Shown piece after piece: positions 1-9,262 of a stretch of DNA of 64,000 nucleotides. Both the position numbers and the translations under genes were made by a program. Position 1 is the first letter of the stretch; each line of letters starts with the position of its first letter. The stretch lies in the NCBI GenBank assembly GCA_903907955.1, contig CAIVPZ010000049.1, positions 1-64,000 on the forward strand, written 5' to 3'. The notes below the pieces were generated by a model. That model did no database searches. It was not told the origin of the DNA and saw nothing but the letters and a program-made list of their open reading frames with translations. Source of the stretch: an uncultured Acetobacteraceae bacterium. Its GTDB lineage: Bacteria; Pseudomonadota; Alphaproteobacteria; Acetobacterales; Acetobacteraceae.

Positions 1-118
1 GCGCGCCTCGGAGTCGAAATCGCTGCGGTCACCGTCCACGGCGGGGTCAGGCCGAGCGCCTGTTGCAGCAGGGATGTGTCACGCATGATTGGTCTTCCGC
101 GTCCGGCCCCGTCCTGGT

Positions 119-394
119 TCAGTCTGGCGCCGTGCTCGCCACCGTCAAGGACGTTACGCGCCGCGCAACCTCGCGCGGTGACCTGCGGTCATCCCCCTGT
201 TCCGGCGTCCAACGCCGCCGACGCTCGCCGCGCGTGATGATCTCGATGCGCTGTTTGCGAGCGCTCGTATGATCACTCGTACGAGCGTTCTCAGACTCCG
301 ACACCGCGTCCAGCATCCTGTCGTCCTCTTCCAAGGACGACAGGTGACCTCATTTTCCCCGCATTCCGCAACGTGTCGGCGCCACCCCGCTTAC
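119..394 (-). pseudogene. IS66-type TnpA (OrfA) fragment, copy A, with terminal repeat
   Basis: A 71-codon minus-strand frame (119-334) contains the N-terminal signature of IS66 OrfA proteins, TRGERRRRWTPEQ, and then loses similarity, so only the start of the gene remains. The sequence at 378-394, read on the minus strand, is GTAAGCGGGGTGGCGCC; IS66-family elements are known to have ends beginning GTAAGCG, so this is probably the element's terminal inverted repeat. A near-identical end lies at 1451-1467 in front of copy B. The element interrupts the integrase frame that ends here. The rest of this IS would lie left of the window or is lost. Confidence 0.6.
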
Positions 395-557
395 GATCAA
401 GCAGGTAGGCACGCACCTCTTCCTCGCTGAGCTGGTCCGGCGCGCGCCGATAGTACTTGGCCAGATGCCAGACCGCGCGGAGATAGGCGGCCTGCGTTCC
501 CGCGCTCAACCCGGCCAGGGTCATGGCCTGGATCATCTGTTGACGCTGTGGCGACAT
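395..557 (-). pseudogene. N-terminal fragment of an IS91-type tyrosine recombinase (integrase)
   Basis: About 54 codons match the N-terminal SAM-like DNA-binding domain of phage-type integrases that accompany IS91-like transposases (GLSAGTQAAYLRAVWHL, then a run typical of the domain's last helix). The frame passes into the probable IS66 end at 394, after which the residues are IS-encoded, so the catalytic domain with its Arg-His-Arg-Tyr residues is missing. This reads as an integrase gene cut by a later IS66 insertion. It is non-functional as seen. Confidence 0.65.
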
Positions 558-887
558 GACGGCTCTCCCTCGGTTGGATGTCCCGGCGAGCGACCTCCGC
601 CCGCCAGCCGAACGATACTGCCAGCCCGGTCATCCCCGCCTTGATCCGGGTCGCCTCGGCGAAGCCGTTCCGTCCAACCTTGGTTCAACCTTGGTTCGCG
701 AGTTCGTCGGCGAAGCCAGCCGCGAACGCCGAAAGTGGTCCCGATATCCGAACTCGAGACGGATCGATCGACATGAAAGTCTCCTTTCATCTGGAAAGAA
801 GAGGAGACTGCGCCGTCCGTCAGTCGTCGTGATTATGACGACATCGCCGTACCGATCGCCGCCGCTGGGGCCGGTTCCCAGGCCTCG

Positions 888-940
888 GTCGGCATAATCC
901 GGAGGTCGGCATAGTGCGCCTTATGCCGATGTCGGCATAA
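888..940. repeat. TCGGCATAA repeats and palindrome, probable IS91-like element end
   Basis: The decamer GTCGGCATAA or a one-base variant occurs at 888-897, 905-914 and 931-940, and inverted at 921-930, so that 921-940 is the near-perfect palindrome TTATGCCGATGTCGGCATAA. The cluster sits upstream of the integrase fragment and exactly where the IS66-type tnpA of copy B stops resembling its family. It is probably the terminus of the IS91-like element that inserted into and truncated IS66 copy B. The 330 bp between this end and the integrase start (558-887) hold no gene I can support. Confidence 0.5.
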
Positions 941-1416
941 CGCCCAAGAACTTCGTCTGCTCGTCCCGACACGCTTTCTGGCAGCGTCATGCCGACCCGG
1001 CCGTCCGGCTCCGCGGGCAGCACCGGCGCAGGCATCGTTGTGGGGGAGCCTGACTCCGGCAGGGCAGAAACAGCGCCTTCCAGGCACGGGTCGGCCGTCA
1101 TCACATCGACACCCACCAGGCCCGGCGTGGTATCGGCGCCGGCGCCGAGTGCGCCGCGCAGCAGCAGTTGTTGCCGCCAGGCATAGAACTGTCCGCTGCT
1201 GATGCCGTGCCTGGACGCCACCATCGCCGCCGACACGCCAGGCTCCATGCTCTCGGCCACGATCCGGCACTTCTGCTCAGCCGTCCAACGACGCCGCTTG
1301 CCGCGGGTGCTCACCTCGGTATCCCGACCGCACCCGCTCGCAAGATCAGTCGTAGGAGCGTCCTCTGCCTGCCCAAACCGGTTCGACATGCCATTGTCCT
1401 CCGTCATGGACGACAT
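941..1416 (-). pseudogene. IS66-type TnpA (OrfA), copy B, 3'-truncated
   Basis: The minus-strand frame from 1416 gives an IS66 OrfA helix-turn-helix region: RGKRRRWTAEQKCRIV, then VSAAMVASRHGISSGQFYAW, followed by a variable middle. The open frame runs on to 820, but residues from about position 160 are encoded by the TCGGCATAA repeats, so the true gene ends near 941 and lacks the usual C-terminal part. OrfB and OrfC of the element are absent. Copy A and copy B are clearly diverged from each other, so they are different IS66 elements and not a recent duplication. Confidence 0.65.
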
Positions 1417-1439
1417 CTGGCCCTAAACGGCCCGCGCCG

Positions 1440-1467
1440 CGCAACGTGCTGGCGCCACCCCGCTTAC
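1440..1467. repeat. Probable IS66 terminal inverted repeat, copy B
   Basis: The 28 bases here match 367-394 with two differences. Read on the minus strand the segment begins GTAAGCGGGGTGGCGCC, the expected start of an IS66-family end, and it lies about 25 bases upstream of the tnpA copy B start. It marks the outer right boundary of the IS wreckage. Confidence 0.55.
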
Positions 1468-1532
1468 CTATCGACCCTACCCTGCGTCCCACCGCCCGCC
1501 AAGGAACCTCGACAAACAGCAACAAAGCCAAA

Positions 1533-1665
1533 ATGAGAATCGCTGAGTCGGAACGCCAGGTGCCGCGCGAAGCAACCCGCGGCGAGGAGATCGTCGAGAA
1601 TCTGCACCGCGCGGAACTGACGGCGCTGGAGCGGGCCGGGCATATCGCCGAGCCGGTCCCGGCCG
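1533..1665 (+). pseudogene. ParB/RepB-nuclease-like remnant
   Basis: About 40 codons read like the core of ParB-family proteins: an RIAESERQ start and then ENLHRAELTALERAGHIAE, close to the phrase found after the ParB nuclease motif in plasmid- and element-borne ParB homologues. The reading then runs into unrelated sequence, and no upstream nuclease domain or downstream DNA-binding domain is present. It probably came from a plasmid or integrated element together with the flanking ISs. It has no credible start or stop of its own. Confidence 0.4.
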
Positions 1666-1761
1666 GCGATCCTGCTCCGTTCGCGCCGCCGCTTCGTTCA
1701 TGGCTGGCGCGCGCCGGCCGGACATCCTTATCCTGTTGCCGTGACACCCGTCCGAGGCACC

Positions 1762-2874
1762 ATGTCCGATCCGCACCAGGACCTTACCCGCACGACCCTG
1801 GTCGTGCTGTTCATCGGCGGCCTGATCACGGCCAGCTTCTGGGTGATGCAGCCGTTCCTGCCGGCGATCATCTGGGCGGTCACCCTGGTCATCGCCACCT
1901 GGCCGCTGATGCTGAAGGTGCAGCGCTTCACCGGCAACCGCCGCTCACCGGCGGTGGTGGTGATGACGCTGGCCTTGCTGCTGGTGCTGATCGTGCCGTT
2001 CTGGCTGGCCATCAGCACCATCCTGGCCAACATGGACACCATTGCCGATCTCGGGCGCACCATCCTGTCGCTGCGCGTGCCGCCGCCGCCCGACTGGCTG
2101 GCCCGGCTGCCGCTGGTCGGGGCGCGCGCCGACCATGCCTGGGGGCAACTGACCTCGCTGGGCATGCAGGAGCTGGCGCCGGAGCTGACCCCATATGCAA
2201 GGCAACTGACCCAATGGTTCGCCTCCGCCGTCGGCAGCCTGGGCGTGATGTTCGTGCAGTTCCTGCTGATCGTCGCCATCGCCGCGATCATGTACGCCAG
2301 GGGCGAGCAGGCGGCCGCCATCGCCATCCGCTTCGGCCGCCGGCTGGGTGGCGACCGCGGCGAGACGGCGGTGCGCCTGGCCGGTCAGGCCATCCGCGGG
2401 GTGGCCCTTGGTGTAGTGGTGACCGCGGTGCTGCAGAGCGTGCTGGGCGGCATCGGCCTGGCGGTCGTCGGCGTGCCCTTTGCGCCGGTGCTGACGGCGT
2501 TAATGTTCATGATGTGCCTGGCCCAGCTCGGTCCCAGTCCGGTGCTGGTCCCGGCGGTGGTGTGGATGTACTTCTCGAGCACCACGCTGTGGGCGACGGT
2601 GCTGCTCGCCTTCACCATCGTCGCCGTGGCGATGGACAACATCCTCCGCCCGTTGCTGATCCGCAAAGGCGCCAACCTGCCGCTGCTGCTGATCCTCGCC
2701 GGCGTCATCGGCGGCCTGCTGGCGACCGGCCTGCTGGGCATCTTCCTCGGCCCCATGGTGCTGGCGATCGGCTACACGCTGCTGAACGCCTGGATGGCGG
2801 AAGCCGACGAGACGGCGGGCGACGGAGCCGCGCCGCCCCCGGCGCCCGGAACTGATCCCCACCCCGGCGCGTGA
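1762..2874 (+). CDS. AI-2E family (PerM-like) membrane permease
   Basis: A 370-residue inner-membrane protein with the family pattern: paired hydrophobic segments near the N-terminus (about residues 14-60), another pair near 65-90, a soluble stretch containing PPPPDWLARLPL, and a C-terminal block of helices with GANLPLLLILAGVIGGL and GIFLGPMVLAIGYTL. Members are proposed exporters of autoinducer-2 or are of unknown substrate; the substrate cannot be read here. I chose the ATG at 1762 over the GTG at 1741 because the family homology begins there. It is the first intact gene after the IS region and stands alone. A second, diverged paralogue lies at 52680-53753. Confidence 0.8.
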   Translation: MSDPHQDLTRTTLVVLFIGGLITASFWVMQPFLPAIIWAVTLVIATWPLMLKVQRFTGNRRSPAVVVMTLALLLVLIVPFWLAISTILANMDTIADLGRTILSLRVPPPPDWLARLPLVGARADHAWGQLTSLGMQELAPELTPYARQLTQWFASAVGSLGVMFVQFLLIVAIAAIMYARGEQAAAIAIRFGRRLGGDRGETAVRLAGQAIRGVALGVVVTAVLQSVLGGIGLAVVGVPFAPVLTALMFMMCLAQLGPSPVLVPAVVWMYFSSTTLWATVLLAFTIVAVAMDNILRPLLIRKGANLPLLLILAGVIGGLLATGLLGIFLGPMVLAIGYTLLNAWMAEADETAGDGAAPPPAPGTDPHPGA

Positions 2875-2958
2875 CGGCTCCCGTCACCGGCGCAACGTCT
2901 GATGCGCGCGCACGCCAGGCTCCCATCGCGGCTGTCGCCGGGAACGGAACCGGCCCCG

Positions 2959-3852
2959 TCACTTTGCCACGATCCACTTCTGGCCGAGCTTTCTGTCCCA
3001 GATTTCAGGTTGGAACTTCAGTCGCCCAGCAACAGGCGTGAATGTAAGCTCACCAAAATATATTTCTCCCTTGACGTTATAGAGATCAACGCGGACAAAA
3101 TCAATTCCGGTCGCCAGCTTCGTGGCGACGCGCAGCATTTCATCGAAATTTTCGGGTTGCTGGACGACGACATCTCTGCAATCATTGCGATATCGCAGAT
3201 CGAGCTTTCTCCATTCCAGGTCGTAAAACGGATTTATATCGTGCGCATTATTGTCAACCTGAATGATTTCCGGCTTTCCTTGAAAGCACCAAAACCGGTA
3301 GTCCAGCGGGCCATTCACTTCGCCATCATCAATGAAATCTTCAATCAGAGCAATTGGCATAATGTTGTAATATTGGAATTCCCGGCATTCCCAATAATAG
3401 TTTCTTCCAAGCATATCGCGCAACGCCGCAACCACATCTTCCGGATTTTTCGAACTATCTAAAATTATGTTATTGCCAGATCCGTGATTAGTTTTTGCAA
3501 TGCATTTTGGCGGCAAATCAACAAATGGGATATTGCGCGGATCGGCACCATGCCAGATCAGGTTGATCAGGTATTCTTTCCCAATCGTTTCTTTAACGTA
3601 TTCGCGAACAAGAAACTTATCTGACAGCTTGGTGTATAATGGACTGGCGAATCTATTAAAATCAACCAATCTAGTGCATAGTTTTTCTGTAAATGTCTCT
3701 GGATTATTTATGTTCAGTTCAATTCCATGAATTTACTTGTATTTATTTTTTATTATTTGCTCGCCCTCCGAGACTCTGAATAGGCGCCGCTTCAGCATCC
3801 GCACATTGCGGGGCAGAAATTTGCGCATGACGTCCCTTATGGCAATTGACAT
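2959..3852 (-). pseudogene. TupA-like ATP-grasp protein with an in-frame TAA (nonsense-disrupted)
   Basis: Read from the ATG at 3852 this is a roughly 297-codon gene of the TupA-like ATP-grasp family, which is associated with surface polysaccharide or teichuronopeptide biosynthesis. Family landmarks are NNPETFTEKL, SPLYTKLSDKFLVREYV, AKTNHGSGNN, IEDFIDDGE and DYRFWCFQGKPEIIQVD. Codon 40 (3733-3735) is TAA, in the same frame as both the upstream part (MSIAIRDVMRKFLPRNVRML at the start) and the downstream part. The remaining 236-codon open frame has only a TTG start at 3669, which would cut off the conserved N-terminal motif. Base composition is much lower in GC than all neighbours, a sign of recent transfer. 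It may be a true pseudogene, a phase-variable allele or a sequencing error. Confidence 0.75.
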
Positions 3853-4329
3853 GACGCAGCGGCCCCGAATCGGAAGTTATCCCAGAAAGTCGTGCAAGTC
3901 CCCCCACACCGTCAGACGAAATCTGCGGCGCGGACGTCGCCTGCCGCCACGGCAGGAAACGGATACAGTGGCCTTCGCAGTTTCAACCTGGATGACCGTC
4001 GACAAACCGCCACGCGCCCCAGCGGAACGCGGCGATGTGCAGCCTTCTTATGTCACTGGCGGACGTGGTTGAAAAGGGTTGCGATTCCGGCTTCCCGACG
4101 TTCGATCCTGCCTGCCCCCCGGCGCCCGACAGCAGGTTGACAAGGTCGGTTGCTGTTGAACCAATCCCGGGAACGATCGAGCCGTCATGCCAGGGCAGCC
4201 GCGTGATTGCTGCAGCCACGCCTTGGACCAGCGCCCCCGTTGCCTTAAGGGATTCGACGGACAGTGGGCTCCGGCTGGGGGCCGGAACAACACCCGGCGG
4301 CCACACCGGTCAATTGGCCATGGGAGCAC
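3853..4329. other. Gene-poor spacer
   Basis: There are 477 bases between the start of the disrupted TupA-like gene and the methyltransferase. Open frames cross it on both strands but none shows a recognisable protein pattern, start signal or codon bias. It grades from the AT-rich composition of the transferred gene into the GC-rich composition of the host, so it probably contains the junction of the transferred segment. Confidence 0.4.
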
Positions 4330-5061
4330 ATGGAGCCGCACGAATACGCCCTGATGGACGCCGCCGAAGCGCGGATGTGGTGGTATCGCGCCCTCCACGC
4401 ACGCCTGGCCGACACGCTCGCCGGCGCGCATGGGCGCGTGCTCGATGCCGGCTGCGGCACCGGCGGCCTGCTGGCAGCGCTGCGCACCATCCACCCGGGG
4501 CTGACGCTGGTCGGCGTGGAATGGTCGGACCAGGCCACCCGGCGCGCGTCGGAAAAAAGTGGCGTCGCCATCGCCCGCGGCAGCGTCAATGCGCTGCCCT
4601 TCGCCGATGCCAGCTTCGACGCCGCCATCGCCGCCGATGTGCTCTGCCATGCCGCCGTCGATCCCGCTGCGGCGTTGGCGGAACTCCGCCGCGTGCTGCG
4701 GCCTGGCGGAAAGCTGGTGGTGAACATGCCTGCCTATGCCTGGCTGCTCTCCGCCCATGACCGCCAGGTGCACAACGCCCGCCGCTGGACCGCTGCCGGC
4801 ACCCGCGTGGCGCTGTCGCGCGCCGGCTTCACCCGCGTCCGCGTCCGCTACTGGAACGGGCTGCTGCTGCCGCTGATGGTGCTGCAGCGCAAACTGCTCG
4901 CCCGCGGCGCGAGCGCGGCCTCCGACGTCGCCCCGTTTTCGCCATGGCTGGATGCGACTCTGCATGCCATTACCGCCGTCGAACGCCGCCTGCCGCTTCC
5001 CCTGCCCGCCGGCGGGTCGGTGCTGGCGACCGCAATCCGGCCGCCCGCCCCGAAATCATGA
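4330..5061 (+). CDS. Class I SAM-dependent methyltransferase
   Basis: This 243-residue protein has a Rossmann-fold methyltransferase core: motif I VLDAGCGTGG near residue 37, an acidic residue after the second strand (VGVEWSD), GSVNALPFADASFDAAIAAD and LRRVLRPGGKLVVNMPAY. These are typical of the Methyltransf_11 group; the acceptor is unknown. The ATG at 4330 is preferred over an upstream GTG at 4264 because the fold starts soon after it. Its TGA overlaps the ATG of the next gene (ATGA), so it is translationally coupled to the glycosyltransferase and the SMR-type transporter. The three probably modify or move a lipid-linked sugar. Confidence 0.8.
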   Translation: MEPHEYALMDAAEARMWWYRALHARLADTLAGAHGRVLDAGCGTGGLLAALRTIHPGLTLVGVEWSDQATRRASEKSGVAIARGSVNALPFADASFDAAIAADVLCHAAVDPAAALAELRRVLRPGGKLVVNMPAYAWLLSAHDRQVHNARRWTAAGTRVALSRAGFTRVRVRYWNGLLLPLMVLQRKLLARGASAASDVAPFSPWLDATLHAITAVERRLPLPLPAGGSVLATAIRPPAPKS

Positions 5062-6083
5062 CCAAGGATACCGCCAGCATGCCCCCTGCCCCGCTCGCGG
5101 CCCTGCCGGACGCCGCCGCGCCCGCGGCGTCACCCGGCCTGTCGATCGTCGTGCCGGTCTACCGCGGCGCGGCCACCGTCGGCCTGCTGGTCGAGGCTTT
5201 ATCGCGGCTGCGGCCGGAAGGCGGCCTGGAAGTGGTGCTGGTGAACGACGGCAGCCCCGACAACTCCGGCGCTATCTGCCGCAGCCTGGTCCGCACCGCC
5301 GCGGTGCCGATCGTCTATGTCGAGCACGCCCGCAACTACGGCGAGCACAACGCGGTCATGACCGGGCTGCGCCACGCCAGCGGCAGCTACGTCATTACCA
5401 TGGACGACGACCTGCAGAACCCGCCCGAGGAAGTGCTGAAACTGTACGACCATGCCAGGCTGGGCAACTGGGACGTGGTGTACACCCGCTATGCCGTGAA
5501 AAAGCACGCGGCCTGGCGCAACCTGGGCAGCAGCTTCGCCAACCAGGTGGCCGACTGGCTGCTGGACAAGCCGCGCGGGCTCTATCTCTCGTCGTTCCGC
5601 TGCATGTCGGCGCTGGTGGTGCGATCGGTCGCCCGCTACGGCGGCCCCTACCCCTACGTGGACGGGCTCATCATGGAGGTGACCCAGCGCATCGACAGCA
5701 TCGAGGTGCACCACCTGCCGCGCGCCGAGGGCCGCTCCAACTACACGCTGAAACGACTGGTGCGGCTGTGGCTCAACCTGGCCACCAGCTTCTCGCTGGC
5801 ACCGCTGCGGCTGGCGATCTTCGCCGGCATGGCGATGGCGGCGCTGGGCGCGTTCGGTGCCGCCGCCACCATCTTCGAGGCGCTGACCACGCGCGCCACA
5901 CCGAGCGGCTGGGCCTCCACCATGACCGTCATCCTGCTGGTCTCCGGCGTGCAGTCGATGATGCTGGGGGTGATGGGCGAGTATGTCGGCCGCACCTTCC
6001 TGTCCGCCAACGGCAAGCCGCAGGGCACCGTGCGCCTGGTCGAGCGCAGCGGCGGCGCGTCGATGCGGCAGGACGCGGCATGA
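5058..6083 (+). CDS. GT2 family glycosyltransferase (polyprenyl-phosphate sugar transferase type)
   Basis: The 341-residue protein has an N-terminal GT-A domain: LSIVVPVYRG near residue 28, VLVNDGSPDNS, and the metal-binding DDDLQNPP at 116-123. Two membrane helices follow (about 248-276 and 286-311). This arrangement matches dolichol- or undecaprenyl-phosphate sugar transferases of the GtrB/ArnC/DPM1 type, which charge a lipid carrier on the cytoplasmic face. The start at 5058 overlaps the upstream methyltransferase stop. The next gene, an SMR-like four-helix protein, overlaps its end and could flip the product. The sugar is unknown. Confidence 0.85.
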   Translation: MTKDTASMPPAPLAALPDAAAPAASPGLSIVVPVYRGAATVGLLVEALSRLRPEGGLEVVLVNDGSPDNSGAICRSLVRTAAVPIVYVEHARNYGEHNAVMTGLRHASGSYVITMDDDLQNPPEEVLKLYDHARLGNWDVVYTRYAVKKHAAWRNLGSSFANQVADWLLDKPRGLYLSSFRCMSALVVRSVARYGGPYPYVDGLIMEVTQRIDSIEVHHLPRAEGRSNYTLKRLVRLWLNLATSFSLAPLRLAIFAGMAMAALGAFGAAATIFEALTTRATPSGWASTMTVILLVSGVQSMMLGVMGEYVGRTFLSANGKPQGTVRLVERSGGASMRQDAA

Positions 6084-6409
6084 TGTACTGGGTCGTTTTG
6101 CTGGCGGCCATCGCCATCAGCATGGGCGGACAAACCCTGCTCAAGGCCGGCGCCAGCGCACCCGATTTCCTGAGTCAGTTGCTGGACTGGCGCACCATCG
6201 TGGGGCTGGCACTGTATGGCGGCTCGGCGATGCTCTACATCATCGCGCTGCGGCGCATCCCGATGTCGGTGGCGCTGCCCTTCACCGCAATCTCCTACAT
6301 CGCCGCGGCAGTGATCGGGCACTACGCCTTCCACGAACCACTGAGCGCGATGCACCTGCTGGCGATCGGGTTGATCGGGGCGGGGGTGCTCACCCTGGCC
6401 CTGGCCTGA
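6080..6409 (+). CDS. SMR/EmrE-like small membrane transporter
   Basis: This 109-residue protein has four predicted membrane helices and the EamA/SMR layout: an N-terminal helix with AISMGGQTLLKAG, then GLALYGGSAMLYIIALRRIP, SVALPFTAISYIAAAVIG and a final helix. The phrase with ALRRIPMSVALPF is typical of ArnE/ArnF-like and related flippase subunits. Its ATG overlaps the glycosyltransferase stop (ATGATG). In this operon a role in flipping the lipid-linked sugar is more likely than drug export, but that is inference from context. Confidence 0.75.
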   Translation: MMYWVVLLAAIAISMGGQTLLKAGASAPDFLSQLLDWRTIVGLALYGGSAMLYIIALRRIPMSVALPFTAISYIAAAVIGHYAFHEPLSAMHLLAIGLIGAGVLTLALA

Positions 6410-6448
6410 CGAACACACCGGGACAGTGCAGTGCATGCCTGTGTTCCC

Positions 6449-6509
6449 GCCGTCGCCCCATAGTGTCCGTCCGGATACTTCGATTCGCACCTATGGGGCA
6501 GCGCCCTGG
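6449..6509. repeat. Short CCCCATAG / CTATGGGG inverted-repeat element
   Basis: Between the convergent SMR gene and rdgB lie CGCCCCATAGTG and, about 25 bases on, GCACCTATGGGGCAGCGCCC. The second end matches the right end of the larger element at 17423-17586 (GTGCCTATGGGGCA). It can form a hairpin and may serve as a bidirectional terminator. It abuts the rdgB stop codon. Confidence 0.45.
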
Positions 6510-6511
6510 CC

Positions 6512-7120
6512 TTACCTGCCTGCCCTGCCACACGCCGCCACCAACTGCGCGAACGCGCGGGCGCGGTGGCTGCTGGCGTGTTTTTCCGCCGGTTCCATTT
6601 CGCCATAGGTTGCGCTGCCACCCAGCGGCACGAAGATCGGATCGTAGCCGAAGCCCCGCGTGCCGCGCGGCGGCCAGACCGTGGTGCCCTCGACCCGGCC
6701 GAGGAACGTCGCCGTCTCGCCGTCCGGCCAGGCCAGGCACAGCGCCGCGGTGAACCAGGCCCGCCGGTCGTCGCTGGGGCCGATTTCCGCCTGCACCCGC
6801 GCCATGGCGACGGCAAAATCCTTGTCCGGCCCCGCCCAGCGCGCCGAGACCACGCCAGGGGCACCGCCCAGCGCGGCCACCGAAAAGCCGGAATCGTCGG
6901 CCAGCGCCGGCAGCCCGGCGGCACCCGCGGCAGCCAGCGCCTTGAGCCGCGCATTGCCGACGAAATCGGCCGCGGTTTCCTCCGGTTCGGCGAGGCCGAG
7001 GGTGGCGGCCGACACGCAATCAATCCCGTGCGGCGCCAGCAGAACGGCGATTTCGCGCAACTTGCCAGGATTGTGGCTGGCGATCACCAACCGCGCGCCG
7101 GGGAGCAGGCGGCGCGCCAT
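6512..7120 (-). CDS. rdgB: RdgB/HAM1 non-canonical purine NTP pyrophosphatase
   Basis: This 202-residue protein hydrolyses dITP, XTP and ITP to the monophosphates, keeping deaminated purines out of DNA and RNA. Family motifs in order: [15 protein letters not shown], a FVGNARLKA segment, [10 protein letters not shown] with the catalytic acidic pair, [35 protein letters not shown] and [12 protein letters not shown]. The start at 7120 shares a base with the stop of rph (TGATG), so the two genes are coupled. The rph-rdgB order with divergent hrcA is common in alphaproteobacteria. Confidence 0.93.
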   Translation of the reverse strand: MARRLLPGARLVIASHNPGKLREIAVLLAPHGIDCVSAATLGLAEPEETAADFVGNARLKALAAAGAAGLPALADDSGFSVAALGGAPGVVSARWAGPDKDFAVAMARVQAEIGPSDDRRAWFTAALCLAWPDGETATFLGRVEGTTVWPPRGTRGFGYDPIFVPLGGSATYGEMEPAEKHASSHRARAFAQLVAACGRAGR

Positions 7121-7839
7121 CAGACCTGCTCCAGCGCCGCCAGTTGCAGGGCGAACAGCTGTGTGGTGCCCGCCTTGGCCAGCGACAGCAGATCGTGGAA
7201 CTGCGCCTCGCTGAACGGCGCCTTTTCCGCCGTGCCCTGGATCTCGACGATGCCGCCGGCGTTGGTGAGGACAAAATTGGCGTCGGCGTCGGCGCCGCTG
7301 TCCTCCAGGTAATCGAGGTCGAGCACCGCCGCGCCGCCCACCAGCCCGCAGGAAACCGCGGCCACCTGGCCGTTGATGGGCGAGGCTTTCAGCACGTTCA
7401 TGCGCACCAGATGGCGGCAGGCCAGCGACAGCGCCACCCAGGCGCCGGTGATGGCGGCACAGCGGGTGCCGCCATCGGCGTTCAGCACGTCGCAATCGAG
7501 CGTGATGGACATCTCGCCGAGCGCCGCGCGGTCGATCACGGCGCGCAGCGAGCGGCCGATCAGGCGCTGGATTTCCTGGGTGCGGCCGGATTGCTTGCCG
7601 CGGGCGGCCTCGCGGTCGCCGCGGGTGTGGGTGGCGCGGGGCAGCATGCCGTATTCGGCGGTCACCCAGCCCTGACCGGAGTTGCGCAGAAAGCCGGGCA
7701 CGCGGGCTTCCACGCTGGCCGCGCAGAGCACCTCGGTGCCGCCCATGCGGATGAGCACGGAGCCTTCGGCATGGCGGGCGAAGCCGGGCGTGATGGTGAC
7801 GTCGCGCAGCGCGTCGGGGGCGCGGCCGGAGGGGCGCAT
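7120..7839 (-). CDS. rph: Ribonuclease PH
   Basis: This 239-residue phosphorolytic exoribonuclease trims the 3' ends of tRNA precursors. It has the canonical start with [13 protein letters not shown], the segment [40 protein letters not shown], the arginine-rich [16 protein letters not shown], and [18 protein letters not shown] with the catalytic aspartate region. Length equals the family norm. The ATG at 7839 has no competing start. It is transcribed divergently from hrcA across 189 bases and is coupled to rdgB downstream. Confidence 0.95.
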   Translation of the reverse strand: MRPSGRAPDALRDVTITPGFARHAEGSVLIRMGGTEVLCAASVEARVPGFLRNSGQGWVTAEYGMLPRATHTRGDREAARGKQSGRTQEIQRLIGRSLRAVIDRAALGEMSITLDCDVLNADGGTRCAAITGAWVALSLACRHLVRMNVLKASPINGQVAAVSCGLVGGAAVLDLDYLEDSGADADANFVLTNAGGIVEIQGTAEKAPFSEAQFHDLLSLAKAGTTQLFALQLAALEQV

Positions 7840-8028
7840 GGGGCGGAATCCTTGGAGGGTCGAGCGGCGCCTATGCGCGGAGCCGGGGCGGCGCGCAAGG
7901 TGGGCTGGACAGCAACACCCCGTTTCGCCGCAACGCCGGCCGGCCCGACTTTGATCCGCTGGTCCGGCCGGGCCGTTGACGCCGCCGGAGTGTTTCCCAA
8001 TTGCTGAGTACACTGTCAGATTGACCCC

Positions 8029-9156
8029 ATGGTCCGGCTTTCCCCCCCCAACATGACTCCACCCGACAGCCCTCTCGGTCCGGCACCGCTGCGCCCGCCG
8101 CTTGCCAGCCGCCAGGCGCCGCTGCCGGGGGCGCTCGATGCCCGCTCGGCCGCGGTGCTGCGCGAGATCGTCGAGCAGTATGTGGAGACCGGCGAGCCGG
8201 TCGGCAGCCGAACGCTGTCGCGCCGGTTGCCGATCAGCCTGTCGCCGGCGACCATCCGCAACGTGATGGCCGACCTCACCGACGCCGGACTGCTGTTCGC
8301 CCCGCACACCTCGGCCGGGCGGCTGCCGACCGAGCAGGGGCTGCGGCTGTTCGTCGATGGGCTGCTGCAGTTCGGCGAGCTGGCCGATGACGACCGCGAG
8401 GCGATCGGCGCCGCGCTGGCCGCCGCCGGGCGCAGCCTGGAGGATACGCTGGCCGAGGCGTCCACCATGCTGTCCGGCCTGTCGGCCGCGGCCGGGCTGG
8501 TGCTGGCGCCGAAATCCGAGGGCGCGCTGCGGCATATCGAGTTCGTGCCGCTGGGCTCCGGGCGGGCGCTGGTGATCCTGGTGAACGCCGATGGGGGTGT
8601 GGAGAACCGCATTCTCGAAATCCCCGCCGGCCTGCCGCCCTCGGCGCTGCAGCAGGCCGGCAACTACCTGAACGCCAGGCTGGCCGGGCGGGGACTGGCC
8701 GAACTGCGCGTGCTGGTGGCCGAGGAACTGGCGGCCAACCGCACCGAGCTGGATGCGCTGTCCTCGCAGGTGGTGGAAGCGGGCCTGGCCACCTGGACCG
8801 GCGAGGGCCGCGGCGGCAGCCTGATCGTGCGCGGCCAGGGACGGCTGCTGTCGGATGTGACGCAACTCGACCGCCTGACGGCGATCCAGCTGCTGTTCGA
8901 ACGGCTGGAAACGCAGGAGACCATGCTGCGGCTGCTGGAACTGGCCGAGGGGTCGGACGGGGTGCGCATCTTCATCGGCTCGGAGAGCGGCCTGTTCGGC
9001 GCCTCCGGCCTGTCGATGGTGGTGGCGCCGGCGCGCAACGCCGCCAACCGGATCGTCGGCGCCATCGGGGTGATCGGCCCGACGCGGATCAATTACGGGC
9101 GGATCATTCCCGTGGTTGACTACACGGCGCGGGTGATCGGGCGGCTGCTGGGGTGA
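8029..9156 (+). CDS. hrcA: Heat-inducible transcription repressor HrcA
   Basis: A protein of 375 residues (367 if the internal ATG at 8053 is used). The N-terminal winged helix shows [20 protein letters not shown] and [18 protein letters not shown], which recognises CIRCE operators; the GAF-like and C-terminal regions follow with [32 protein letters not shown] and [26 protein letters not shown]. HrcA normally represses groESL and sometimes grpE or dnaK. I found no CIRCE inverted repeat in this window, so its targets are probably elsewhere. The N-terminus is proline-rich and the exact start is uncertain, as no strong ribosome site precedes either ATG. Confidence 0.93.
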   Translation: MVRLSPPNMTPPDSPLGPAPLRPPLASRQAPLPGALDARSAAVLREIVEQYVETGEPVGSRTLSRRLPISLSPATIRNVMADLTDAGLLFAPHTSAGRLPTEQGLRLFVDGLLQFGELADDDREAIGAALAAAGRSLEDTLAEASTMLSGLSAAAGLVLAPKSEGALRHIEFVPLGSGRALVILVNADGGVENRILEIPAGLPPSALQQAGNYLNARLAGRGLAELRVLVAEELAANRTELDALSSQVVEAGLATWTGEGRGGSLIVRGQGRLLSDVTQLDRLTAIQLLFERLETQETMLRLLELAEGSDGVRIFIGSESGLFGASGLSMVVAPARNAANRIVGAIGVIGPTRINYGRIIPVVDYTARVIGRLLG

Positions 9157-9262
9157 TGGGAGCCGGGCTGCACCGCCCGGCGCGCCCCTGACGCCGCCGC
9201 CGTTTACCGCTTCGTCATCCGATTGACCCATCCTCCGCGCCGGACCGCGCGAAGGATCGGGC

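Noticed and set aside
3983-4306. 107-codon minus-strand frame upstream of the methyltransferase
   Set aside because: No ribosome site, no recognisable protein pattern and overlap with the promoter region of the operon.
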